Positions 1 through 6,078 of a stretch of 10,498 bases of DNA are shown here, piece after piece (positions within the stretch are counted from its first letter, which is position 1; every line of letters starts with the position of its first letter). The translations under genes were made by a program, and so were the position numbers. The notes beneath the pieces were generated by a model, which was not told where the DNA came from, searched no databases, and saw only the letters and a program-made list of their open reading frames with translations. The stretch lies in assembly GCA_964435115.1 (NCBI GenBank), contig CAYSYM010000082.1, forward strand, positions 1 through 10,498. Direction: 5' to 3'. The DNA is from CAYSYM01 sp964435115 (GTDB taxonomy: Bacteria > Chloroflexota > UBA6077 > CF-72).

Positions 1-49
1 CTGGCTCAATGATGTTGGCGACCCGGCTCAATGACCCTGGCGATCGACA
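1..49 (-). mobile_element. Probable end of an IS21-family insertion sequence (element lies left of the window)
   Basis: Two copies of a 19-base unit, GGCTCAATGATGTTGGCGA (3-21) and GGCTCAATGACCCTGGCGA (25-43), lie in tandem with a 22-base period and differ at three adjacent bases. The second runs into ATCGACA, so read inward from the other strand the block starts TGTCGATCGCC. IS21-family elements typically start with TG, end with CA and carry several such repeats (transposase sites) just inside each end. The boundary would be about base 49. No istA or istB sequence is inside the window, so the family call rests only on the repeat layout. Confidence 0.45.
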
Positions 50-201
50 TCCGGGGACCTCCGCGAGGGACGGCTCCACGTGCTGTGTTCTCCGCCCTCT
101 GAAGGGGCTCGCTCCGCGAAGGGGACCCCTGGTGCGAAGATCCGCTACCTCGGCGTCCAGGCAGCGTGCGGCCGAGACACCGGCACGGGAGGTCCATGAG
201 T

Positions 202-219
202 CCGGCACTGCACTGCCGG
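202..219. repeat. Interrupted palindrome CCGGCA-N6-TGCCGG
   Basis: CCGGCA (202-207) and TGCCGG (214-219) are perfect inverted repeats around CTGCAC, whose inner TGCA is itself palindromic. The whole 18-mer is symmetric except for one C/C pair. It lies about 110 bases before the longest possible start of the pRiA4b-like gene. It could be an operator or only a decayed repeat. Confidence 0.35.
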
Positions 220-224
220 CGCGT

Positions 225-240
225 CCAGGGTTGCCCCTGG
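225..240. repeat. Short hairpin CCAGGG-TTGC-CCCTGG
   Basis: A 6-bp perfect stem with a 4-base loop sits five bases after the preceding palindrome. It has no T-run on either side, so it is not a standard intrinsic terminator. Confidence 0.35.
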
Positions 241-326
241 GCCGCTTCAGCGAGTGTTCGACCGGCGCTCCGCCGGCCGGGTGAGCCTGCTCCCCCCTGT
301 GTTCGAGGCGGTCGCTGTGCTACACC

Positions 327-1052
327 GTGGGCGTGAGCCCCGGCCGTGGGTCTCCCAGCCACCCGAGTGTTCACGCCCTCGTCGCCCGCTACCCCGAGGC
401 GGCGCAGCTGCTCGGGTTTCCGTTCGGAGTGCCACGGCGGCGACCGCAGCGCCGGCCGAAGCGGCGTGGCCCAGCGGTGGTGTACCAGCTCAAGATCACG
501 CTCAAAGGCTCGAAGCCGCCCATCTGGCGCCGGCTGCTGGTGCGTTCGGACACGCCCCTGCCGGTCGTCAGCGACGTGCTGCTGGCGGCGATGGGCTGGC
601 TGAACTACCACCTGCACCAGTTCGTCGTAGGCGGCGAGCAGATCGGCGTGCCGGACGAGGACGACTGGGCGCAGGTGACAGACGAAGCCACGCTCCGCCT
701 GGACCAGATCGCCCCGGACGCGGGCAGCCGGTTCACCTTCGAGTACGACTTCGGCGACGGCTGGGAGCACCTGGTGCTCGTGGAGAAGGTCCTCCCCCTG
801 GAGCCGGGCGAGATGTACCCGCGCTGCGTGGCGGGTCGCCGAGCCTGCCCCCCGGAGGACGTGGGCGGCATCTGGGGTTACGCAGGCTTCCTCGAGGCGA
901 TCGGCGATCCGGCGCACCCGGAGCACGGGGAGTACCTGGAGTGGGTCGGCGGCTCGTTCGATGCGGAAGCCTTCGACCTCGAGGCGGCCAACGCTGCCAT
1001 TCGTGCCGCGGCCGGGCCACCAGCCGGCCCGCCCGCTCCGCGGCCTGAGTAG
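327..1052 (+). CDS. Plasmid pRiA4b ORF-3-like family protein
   Basis: Recognisable as the pRiA4b ORF-3-like family, whose biochemical function is not established and whose members often sit on plasmids or beside insertion sequences. With the GTG at 327 as residue 1 (241 aa), the core begins at YQLKITLKG (53-61). It continues through the IWRRLLV stretch (66-72), the MGWLNYHLHQF segment (89-99) and the family signature FEYDFGDGWEH (138-148). Next come two cysteines (C167, C174), then GGIWGY and a Leu/Ala-rich C-terminus. Residues 1-50 are basic, low in complexity, not typical of the family and lack a clear Shine-Dalgarno. The adjacent GTG codons at 477 and 480 fit the family start better, although they also lack a clear Shine-Dalgarno. 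The nearby IS21-like end suggests an accessory location. The family call is secure; the start is not. Confidence 0.85.
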   Translation: MGVSPGRGSPSHPSVHALVARYPEAAQLLGFPFGVPRRRPQRRPKRRGPAVVYQLKITLKGSKPPIWRRLLVRSDTPLPVVSDVLLAAMGWLNYHLHQFVVGGEQIGVPDEDDWAQVTDEATLRLDQIAPDAGSRFTFEYDFGDGWEHLVLVEKVLPLEPGEMYPRCVAGRRACPPEDVGGIWGYAGFLEAIGDPAHPEHGEYLEWVGGSFDAEAFDLEAANAAIRAAAGPPAGPPAPRPE

Positions 1053-1228
1053 CAGGCCCAGCGCCAGGTCGCCTCGCAGTCTCGCGCCGACTATCAGGCC
1101 CCCGCGTGATCAGCCCTGGCCAGCAGGTGCGGGTTGCTCGGCGGCACGTCCACACCTGCCGGGCCGGCTGGCCCCTCGCGACTCCGGCGTGGAAGGTCGC
1201 GTCCACCGGCTACGCGGCTGCACCCCTG

Positions 1229-1555
1229 CTACTCCTCGGCCGAGCCGAGCAGCTCGCGCGCACGCTCCGCGTCGGTCGACCGCACGCGCAGCTCGTGGGG
1301 CGTGGCTTCGGTGGCCCAGTAGGCTCCGAGGTCGGCCAGGTAGGCCACCGACCGGGAGGGAATGCCGGCCTGGCGCAGCAGCTCCGCCCACATCGCCGCC
1401 TCGGCTTCAGACCCGTAGCGCGCTACCACCACCTCCTTGATGGGCTCGCCCACCGGCCGCTCGCGCGGCAGGGTGGCCGACAGCGGAAGCCCGCAGTCGG
1501 CGCAGGTCAGGATCCCGGTTCGGTATTCGGTGCGGCAGCGCGGGCAAAACGGCAT
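1229..1555 (-). CDS. Small zinc-ribbon protein with DUF2007-like signal-transducing domain
   Basis: A 108-aa cytoplasmic protein of unknown role. The N-terminus MPFCPRCRTE...CADCG has two CxxC pairs (C4, C7, C18, C21), a typical zinc ribbon. After a linker, residues ~38-105 contain VVVARYGSEAEAAMWAELLRQAGIPS, split here only by this description, then ELRVRSTDAERARELL. This is the beta-alpha-beta pattern of DUF2007 (putative signal-transducing proteins related to PII/ACT-like folds). I chose the ATG at 1555 because a strong Shine-Dalgarno GAGGAG lies five bases upstream and the zinc ribbon begins right after it. An in-frame start farther upstream (1612) would add 19 residues with no family match. 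The gene stands alone, with gene-free DNA on both sides. The Shine-Dalgarno can pair with an upstream TCCTC. Confidence 0.85.
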   Translation of the reverse strand: MPFCPRCRTEYRTGILTCADCGLPLSATLPRERPVGEPIKEVVVARYGSEAEAAMWAELLRQAGIPSRSVAYLADLGAYWATEATPHELRVRSTDAERARELLGSAEE

Positions 1556-1560
1556 GCGGT

Positions 1561-1576
1561 CTCCTCGTTGGGAGGA
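1561..1576 (-). promoter_or_regulatory. Shine-Dalgarno of the DUF2007 gene within a possible sequestering hairpin
   Basis: On the minus strand the leader reads TCCTC-CCAAC-GAGGA, a perfect 5-bp stem with a 5-base loop. The 3' arm is the Shine-Dalgarno (GAGGAG, five bases before the ATG). If transcription starts upstream of 1576, the ribosome site would be paired. A TATCCT at the left edge of the same segment could instead be a -10 box, which would place the 5' end inside or after the stem and abolish it. Confidence 0.3.
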
Positions 1577-1593
1577 TAGCCGGCCTCCCCGCC

Positions 1594-1608
1594 GTTGGGT
1601 GCACCAAC
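1594..1608. promoter_or_regulatory. Near-palindrome upstream of the DUF2007 gene
   Basis: GTTGG-GTGCA-CCAAC is an inverted repeat with 5-bp arms about 40-53 bases before the start of the minus-strand gene. TGGTGCACCA-type palindromes are common binding sites for dimeric repressors, so it is a weak operator candidate; no regulator can be named. Confidence 0.2.
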
Positions 1609-2007
1609 CCACTCAGACGTTCGACCTGCACCTGGAGCGGAGTCCCGCGCATCTCGCTCGTGCCGGACACCGCGGCCTGAAGGCACAGGAGTGCTCCCGG
1701 CCCTCCTCCTCATCACAGAACGCGCCAGCGAGTGGCCGGGTGTTGGTGCAAGCGTCGAGCTGCGCGGTCCTGGTGGGCGCGGACACCTGCCCTCTCCCCG
1801 TCCGGGGGCGAGTGTTCGTCCTCGTCACCGAGCGCACCCATCGCCCCGGGGCGGGGCTGGGCGGCCCTCCGCGCGTGGCTGTCTCGGCGGCCCACCGCAT
1901 GGGCCGGCACGCCGCGGAGTCGCGGCCAACTCAGGCCCACAGGTGGAGCCGGACCGCGCTCATGGCAGGACAGGACGCACCGGGAGCGCCGCCCGGAGCG
2001 CCGGGGA

Positions 2008-2988
2008 TCAGCCCACGGCCGGAGTCGGCGCCGCCGGGCCGGCCAGGCGCAGGTAGGCAAGCGTCCAGTAGTTCCAGAAGAACGTGTTGGCGATCGCGAC
2101 GAAGGTGAGGATCGCCGCGACCAGCAGCAGGACGCCCAGCACGATGTAGCCGATGGTGGGCGCGGTCATACCCAGCAGCGCCCAGACAGCCGCGCCGAGC
2201 GCGCCGAGTACGGCGAACACCGCCAGCGCCCCCAGACCGACCGCGATCCCGGCGCCAATCGCCAGCCCCACGTTGATCAGCCAGATGACGAGGCTGGTCC
2301 CCAGGTGGGTACGGAACAGCTCCCAGCCGGCCCGGAGCGCCGCGAGCGGCCCCATGTCGCGGACGGCAATCGCGCGCTGGGCGTACGCCAGGACGATGCT
2401 GGCGCCGATGACCGCCAGGATGGCGGCGATCAGGAGAGCCACGCCGACCAGGGCCCCGAGCGCTACCAGCAGGATCGGCGGCGTCTGCGTGAGCCGTGCC
2501 GCCACGATGCCCAGGCCCGCAACCAGCGCCACGAGTGCGCCAACGCCCACCGCGACCAGGATGGCGATGCCTGCCAGCAGGAGCCACAGCCCCAGGTAGC
2601 GCCAGAACAGGCGCAGGCCCGCCGCCCACGCCCGACCGAGTGAGCTGGCCTGGCCCTCGGACAGGTCGGCCGTCGCTCGCGCCATGCCACCCTGCGCGAT
2701 CAGCGAGACGATGACGAATGCCAGCGCGAGCGCCAGCAGCAGGGCCGCGCCGCCGACCACGAGCGGCACGTTCGCCACCAGCCACCGGCTCGCATCGCCC
2801 GCCGCCCGGCTGAGCCACGGCGCGACCTGCTCCACCTCCTCCCCAGAGGTCCGCCACTCGACTGGTCCACCCCCGCCCGTACCGTACGGCGCGGCGACTG
2901 CTCCTCCGGCGAACAGTCCCAGCACCCAGAGGTACCGGTAGCGCCAGGTGGTCGCCCACGCCTCGCGAATGATTCTGCCGTACTCCAC
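2008..2988 (-). CDS. Multi-pass integral membrane protein of unknown function
   Basis: A 326-aa protein with about six or seven hydrophobic helices. After a short amphipathic N-terminus (VEYGRIIREAWATTWRYRY) come a first segment at ~19-34, a polar loop (~35-68), then segments at ~73-98, ~127-155, ~165-200, ~228-262 and ~272-310. The repeated pattern of an amphipathic ALRAGWELFRTHLG-type helix before paired Gly/Ala/Leu-rich segments resembles uncharacterised bacterial membrane families related to the membrane domain of glycerophosphodiester phosphodiesterase, but I cannot name one with certainty. The GTG at 2988 is chosen because AAGGAG (2995-3000) lies six bases upstream. A GTG/ATG extension to 3039 would add 17 basic residues before that site. 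It lies downstream of the PaaX gene in the same direction, 145 bases away. A PHO-box-like repeat in that gap suggests its own promoter. Confidence 0.75.
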   Translation of the reverse strand: MEYGRIIREAWATTWRYRYLWVLGLFAGGAVAAPYGTGGGGPVEWRTSGEEVEQVAPWLSRAAGDASRWLVANVPLVVGGAALLLALALAFVIVSLIAQGGMARATADLSEGQASSLGRAWAAGLRLFWRYLGLWLLLAGIAILVAVGVGALVALVAGLGIVAARLTQTPPILLVALGALVGVALLIAAILAVIGASIVLAYAQRAIAVRDMGPLAALRAGWELFRTHLGTSLVIWLINVGLAIGAGIAVGLGALAVFAVLGALGAAVWALLGMTAPTIGYIVLGVLLLVAAILTFVAIANTFFWNYWTLAYLRLAGPAAPTPAVG

Positions 2989-3082
2989 GCGTCGCTCCTT
3001 CCCGCCCGCGCGGCCTGGCGCCCGCGGCAGCCGAGCCATTCCTCAGCAGTGTGGCTGTGGCTCGTAGCGGTGGCGGTGGACC

Positions 3083-3102
3083 CGGGTGAACGGCGGGTGA
3101 AC
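3083..3102 (-). promoter_or_regulatory. PHO-box-like direct repeat upstream of the membrane protein gene
   Basis: On the minus strand GTTCACCCG occurs twice, separated by CC, so the units have an 11-base period (one helical turn). The PhoP binding site described in Streptomyces consists of 11-base direct repeats with consensus G(G/T)TCAYYYR(G/C), and both units match it. The site ends about 95 bases before the GTG at 2988 and after the PaaX stop at 3134. It would suit an OmpR/PhoB-type response regulator. Two units are the minimum for such a box, and a named regulator is an inference. Confidence 0.4.
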
Positions 3103-3133
3103 GCGCCCCGGGGTTGACCTGTCCCAGGGTGGT

Positions 3134-4033
3134 TCAGCCGGCGGCGGGTGTCCTGCCAGCACGGTCTTCCCGACGCCCGCTCATCGCGTCGAAGTGGGCG
3201 AGGGCCGGAGGCGTGACCAGCGCGTGGTATGCCAGGAACAGACGGCGAGCAGCCACCCCGTGCCAACCGGCAGGCCGCAGCTCCGGCGGGAGGTCTGGAT
3301 CGCCGAACAGGCACTTGCGGAACTGGTTCGCCAGATGGAACCGCGTGCGGAAGGCATCCGGCGCGCAGAGAGCCCCGTCCAGGGCACGGGCGCGGTCCGC
3401 GGCGTACACTCCCTCGAAACGTCGCACGAAGGCCGCGTAGCGCCGGTCCACCTCTCCCAGGCCGCCCCAGGCTCGCGCGACCAGCTCCTTCGGATCAGCC
3501 GGCCAGAGCGCGGTGGCGCGGTACACCTGGACGTACTCACCGGCCCTCAGCTCCTCCGCCAGCGCCAGCAGCTCCGGGCAGCGATCGCGCGGGCTCACGT
3601 ATAGCCCGCTCGATGGCGAGCCGAACCCCAGCCATGCCAGCTCCTTGCGCATCCGGTCGCGCACCTCGCGGCGCGCCTCTGGCACGGAGAGCGCGACCAC
3701 GTACCACGCACCGTCCCAGGTTGGATCCGGCACGTCGAAGATCCGCGGGCGCCCCTGTTCGATGAGCGCGCGGCCGCGCGCGCTGAGGGCGTACACGCTC
3801 TCACGCCCGCGTCTCTGGGCGACCAGCCAGCCATCGGCGATGAGCCGCGCCGCGGCGGACCGGACCGCCGACTCCCGCACGCCGAGACCGCCCGCCAGGC
3901 GGACGATGGCGCTCAGCCGCAGCGTGCCGTCACGTCCATCCTCCAGCGCGAAATCGCCGTAGAGGTCGAACAGCATCGAGCGCGCCTTGACAGGCGCCTC
4001 CACCGCAGGACGGCCCTCGGACCTCGTGCGCAT
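3134..4033 (-). CDS. PaaX-family transcriptional regulator
   Basis: A 299-aa DNA-binding regulator; characterised PaaX proteins repress phenylacetate genes and release DNA on binding phenylacetyl-CoA. Residues ~17-95 form the N-terminal winged helix: SMLFDLYGDFAL, then a helix-turn-helix around GVRESAVRSAAARLIADGWL (51-70) and a wing RGRESVYALSARG. Residues ~98-175 (WDGAWYVVALSVPEARR...LGFGSPSSGLYVSP) are the central Cas2-like domain. Residues ~180-282, with YAAFVRRFEGVY and the FRTRFHLANQFRKCLF segment, are the C-terminal PaaX domain. The length is typical of the family. The ATG at 4033 is preceded by a modest GCGAGG. It is transcribed away from the PaaA/PaaC-like gene, and a palindrome between the two is a natural autoregulatory operator. 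The ligand is probably an aryl-CoA, but which one is unknown. Confidence 0.93.
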   Translation of the reverse strand: MRTRSEGRPAVEAPVKARSMLFDLYGDFALEDGRDGTLRLSAIVRLAGGLGVRESAVRSAAARLIADGWLVAQRRGRESVYALSARGRALIEQGRPRIFDVPDPTWDGAWYVVALSVPEARREVRDRMRKELAWLGFGSPSSGLYVSPRDRCPELLALAEELRAGEYVQVYRATALWPADPKELVARAWGGLGEVDRRYAAFVRRFEGVYAADRARALDGALCAPDAFRTRFHLANQFRKCLFGDPDLPPELRPAGWHGVAARRLFLAYHALVTPPALAHFDAMSGRREDRAGRTPAAG

Positions 4034-4061
4034 TGACAGCCTCGCCCCGGCCTGGTAGCGT
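4033..4061 (+). promoter_or_regulatory. Candidate promoter for the PaaA-like / decarboxylase operon
   Basis: A perfect TTGACA (4033-4038) is followed after exactly 17 bases by TAGCGT (4056-4061), which keeps the T, A and final T of TATAAT. The -35 box overlaps the PaaX start codon and the -10 box overlaps the adjacent inverted repeat. Transcription would begin about 80 bases before the GTG at 4152. The -10 match is only 3 of 6. Confidence 0.4.
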
Positions 4062-4072
4062 CAATATGACGC
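4058..4072. promoter_or_regulatory. Inverted repeat GCGTCA-ATA-TGACGC, candidate PaaX operator
   Basis: Two perfect 6-bp arms with a 3-base spacer lie in the 118-base divergent intergenic region, 25 bases before the PaaX start and overlapping the proposed -10 box of the opposite operon. Its position could allow one dimer to repress both directions. It is not the published E. coli PaaX consensus, so binding by the neighbouring PaaX is inferred from position only. Confidence 0.5.
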
Positions 4073-4151
4073 ATACTCGCCACGGTCGTGCGGATTTCGA
4101 CAGATAGTAGCAGGCCGGCCGAGCGGCCGTGCCCCGCGAGGGGAGGGAGAG

Positions 4152-5012
4152 GTGGCAAACCCGGGACGCGCCCTGGAGTGGGACAGCGAGGACGAGCTGC
4201 TCGCGAGCAAGTACGATCGACCCGCGCCGCCGGGGGTTGAGGAACGGGTGCACGGTGCACCCGTGCGCGTGCCCGACGACACGCCGGCGCGGGAGTTCAC
4301 CGACCACGTCAGCACCACTGGCGAGTTCGAGAAGATGCCGCAGGAGTACCGCGAGCTGCTGCTGCGGGTTCTGCGCATCCAGGCCGACTGTGAGATCGGC
4401 GGACCCCACCTCTACGTTTCTCGCTGGGTGCTCACCGCCCCAACCGCCGACGACCAGTGGCGCATGAGCCGCATCGCCGCCGAGGAGATCGACCACTTCC
4501 GGAAGTTCAACCGACTCCTGGCCATGCTCGGCTCGAGCGCCGACGACCGGCTGTGGGTGGACAAGCAGGAACGGTACGTCGACGCATTCAAGCGGGAGAT
4601 GCCCTCGTGGGCCGACGTGGCCGTGTTCGGCCTGCTCATCGACCGGGTGGGGGAGTACCAGCTCCAGGAGTTCGTGGACTCGTCGTTCGAGCCGCTAAAC
4701 AAGGTCCTGCCGCCAATCCTCGCGGAGGAGAAGGGGCACGTCTCCTTCGGGCACTACAAGTGCCATGACCTGGTCGACCAGGGCCGGGCGGCGGAGGTCC
4801 AGGCAGCGATCGACCGCTGGTACCCGGAGGCGCTGGACATGTTCGGCAGCCCCCGGAGCCAGCGCGACCACAAGTACATCCGGTGGGGCCTCAAGCAGCG
4901 TACCAACGAGCAGGCTCGCCGCGAGTACAAAGTGGAGGCCGATGCGGCTATCCGGGCGCTCGGCCTGGCCATCCCCGACGTTGCGGGCAAGCTCCGCCAC
5001 GCCGTTGCCTGA
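4152..5012 (+). CDS. PaaA/PaaC-like ferritin-fold diiron protein (phenylacetyl-CoA epoxidase-like)
   Basis: A 286-aa cytoplasmic protein of the ferritin-like superfamily, most like the phenylacetic-acid catabolic PaaA/PaaC family, which forms the catalytic and structural core of 1,2-phenylacetyl-CoA epoxidase. Two ExxH pairs, AEEIDH (E112, H115) and AEEKGH (E193, H196), together with E81 (QADCEIGG) and a glutamate in the DRVGEYQLQEF helix (E168 or E173), give the six ligands expected for a diiron site. PaaC subunits lack a full set, so this points to a catalytic PaaA-like protein. PaaA is about 310 aa, so it is slightly short. The GTG at 4152 follows GGGAGGGAGAG. The next gene starts 57 bases downstream, probably in one operon. 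No PaaB, PaaD, PaaE or partner subunit is nearby. It could be a BoxB relative or another aryl-CoA oxygenase; the substrate is unknown. Confidence 0.75.
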   Translation: MANPGRALEWDSEDELLASKYDRPAPPGVEERVHGAPVRVPDDTPAREFTDHVSTTGEFEKMPQEYRELLLRVLRIQADCEIGGPHLYVSRWVLTAPTADDQWRMSRIAAEEIDHFRKFNRLLAMLGSSADDRLWVDKQERYVDAFKREMPSWADVAVFGLLIDRVGEYQLQEFVDSSFEPLNKVLPPILAEEKGHVSFGHYKCHDLVDQGRAAEVQAAIDRWYPEALDMFGSPRSQRDHKYIRWGLKQRTNEQARREYKVEADAAIRALGLAIPDVAGKLRHAVA

Positions 5013-5069
5013 CGGTGTGCGGCCGCGGGCGGGCGCCCGTGGCCGAGGCCGGCCGTCCCTGAGGGCCGG

Positions 5070-6050
5070 GTGAGCGTCCCGCTCACGCTCGCCTGCGGCG
5101 GCTATGACCGGACGGTGCCGCTCGCCCTGGGCGACGTGCGCCCAGCGGGTGTCGACCTCACCGTGCTGCGGCTCCCCGTGGAGGAGATCTTCTGGCGCAT
5201 GACTCGCCATGCGGAGTTCGACGCGGCCGAGATGTCCCTCTCCACCCACCTGCTCCGCCGCTCGCGCGGCGACCCCTCGCTCGTCGCCATCCCGGTCTTC
5301 CCATCCCGCTCCTTCCGCCACTCGTGCGTGTTCGTCAGCGCTGCCGCGGGGATCGAGCGCCCGGAAGACCTGCGCGGCAAACGTATCGGTGTGCCCGAGT
5401 ACCAGATGACCGCCGCCGTGTGGGTCCGCGGTTTCCTGCGCGACGACTATGGCCTCCAGCCAGGCGACAGCCACTGGTTCCAGGGCGGGCTGGAGCAACC
5501 GGGCCGGGTGGAGAAGCTGGCCGTCGAGGTCCCCGGCGTCCCGGTCACGCCCATTGGGGCGAGTCAGACCCTCAGCGCCATGCTCGCGCAGGGGGAGCTG
5601 GACGCGGTCGTCAGCGCCCGCGCTCCCTCCACCTTCGACGGCGTCGCCGTGAGACGCCTCTTCCCGGATTTCCGGGCCGTCGAAGCCAACTACTTCCGAC
5701 GCACGCGCATCTTCCCGATCATGCACACCGTCGTCGTCCGCGCTAGCGTGCTGGATCGCCACCCATGGGTCGCGCGCAGCCTCTACGCCGCCTTCTGCGT
5801 GGCCAAGGCGCGGGCGACGGCTGACCTGGGCAGCCCGGTGGCGCTGGCGGCAACCCTGCCGTGGCTGGTCGCCGAGGTGGAGGAGACGCGGGCGTTGATG
5901 GGCGAGGACTACTGGCCGTACGGCATCGAGGCGAACCGCGTGACCCTCGAGGCCCTGGCGCGCTACTCGTGCGAGCAGGGCCTGGCGGAGCGGGTCATCC
6001 CCGTCGAGGAGCTGTTCGCGCCGAGCACGCTCGACGAGTACCGCATCTAG
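5070..6050 (+). CDS. 4,5-dihydroxyphthalate decarboxylase-like protein (periplasmic-binding-protein fold)
   Basis: A 326-aa protein that matches the 4,5-dihydroxyphthalate decarboxylase family (Pht5 type) across its length. These enzymes use a periplasmic-binding-protein fold to decarboxylate 4,5-dihydroxyphthalate to protocatechuate. Conserved stretches seen are LTLACGGYDRT (5-15), RLPVEEIFWRM (34-44), AIPVFPSRSFRHS (73-85), LRGKRIGVPEYQMTAAVW (101-118), GGLEQPGRVEKL (139-150), SARAPSTF (182-189), RRLFPDF (195-201), FPIMHTVVVR (215-224) and LPWLVAEVEETRALMG (263-278). There is no signal peptide or lipobox, which favours a cytoplasmic enzyme over a transporter receptor, although many homologues are labelled as ABC binding proteins. 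The GTG at 5070 follows GAGGG, seven bases before. It lies 57 bases after the diiron gene, on the same strand. The real substrate may be another hydroxylated aromatic dicarboxylate. Confidence 0.85.
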   Translation: MSVPLTLACGGYDRTVPLALGDVRPAGVDLTVLRLPVEEIFWRMTRHAEFDAAEMSLSTHLLRRSRGDPSLVAIPVFPSRSFRHSCVFVSAAAGIERPEDLRGKRIGVPEYQMTAAVWVRGFLRDDYGLQPGDSHWFQGGLEQPGRVEKLAVEVPGVPVTPIGASQTLSAMLAQGELDAVVSARAPSTFDGVAVRRLFPDFRAVEANYFRRTRIFPIMHTVVVRASVLDRHPWVARSLYAAFCVAKARATADLGSPVALAATLPWLVAEVEETRALMGEDYWPYGIEANRVTLEALARYSCEQGLAERVIPVEELFAPSTLDEYRI

Positions 6051-6053
6051 CGC

Positions 6054-6067
6054 GCTCTCCGGGGAGC
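6054..6067. terminator. Weak palindrome between convergent genes
   Basis: GCTCTCC-GGGGAGC is symmetric apart from a T/G pair and fills the 28-base gap between the decarboxylase-like stop (6050) and the ligase stop (6079). Both operons end here, so some terminator is expected. There is no T-run on either side, so this is at best a weak bidirectional stop. Confidence 0.25.
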
Positions 6068-6078
6068 CACGAACTGCC

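Larger units (their letters stand above)
50..326. other. Gene-free stretch with small inverted repeats
   Basis: I see no convincing gene here; the open frames have no recognisable protein content. It holds two short inverted repeats (202-219 and 225-240) and one copy of CGAGTGTTCG (251-260) that recurs at 364 and 1809. It looks like decayed or non-coding sequence between an insertion-sequence end and the pRiA4b-like gene. Confidence 0.4.
1556..2007. other. 452-base stretch without a convincing gene
   Basis: Open frames exist on both strands but none encodes a recognisable protein or has a good ribosome site. The stretch holds the leader of the DUF2007 gene, a copy of CGAGTGTTCG (1809-1818) and a related GGAGTGCTCC (1688-1697). 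It also has a CGCCCCGGGGCG palindrome (1842-1853) and a 9-base direct repeat GGAGCGCCG (1983-1991 and 1995-2003) just after the stop of the membrane protein gene. No T-run terminator and no tRNA-like T-arm was seen. Confidence 0.5.

Noticed and set aside
6..926. 306-aa minus-strand frame opposite the pRiA4b-like gene
   Set aside because: It is antisense to the FEYDFGDGWEH family signature, and its own product has no recognisable motif.
1842..1853. CGCCCCGGGGCG palindrome as a terminator for the membrane protein gene
   Set aside because: No loop-forming spacer or T-run, and it lies more than 150 bases after the stop codon.
1595..2108. Several overlapping open frames in the gene-free stretch
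   Set aside because: Low-complexity Arg/Pro/Ser/Gly composition, no ribosome site, and no family similarity in any frame.
3766..3781. 16-base GC palindrome in the PaaX gene
   Set aside because: A simple alternating GC run inside a conserved coding region; expected from the composition.
4695..5762. 355-aa minus-strand frame across the diiron and decarboxylase-like genes
   Set aside because: It spans two real genes and their gap, and shows no recognisable domain.
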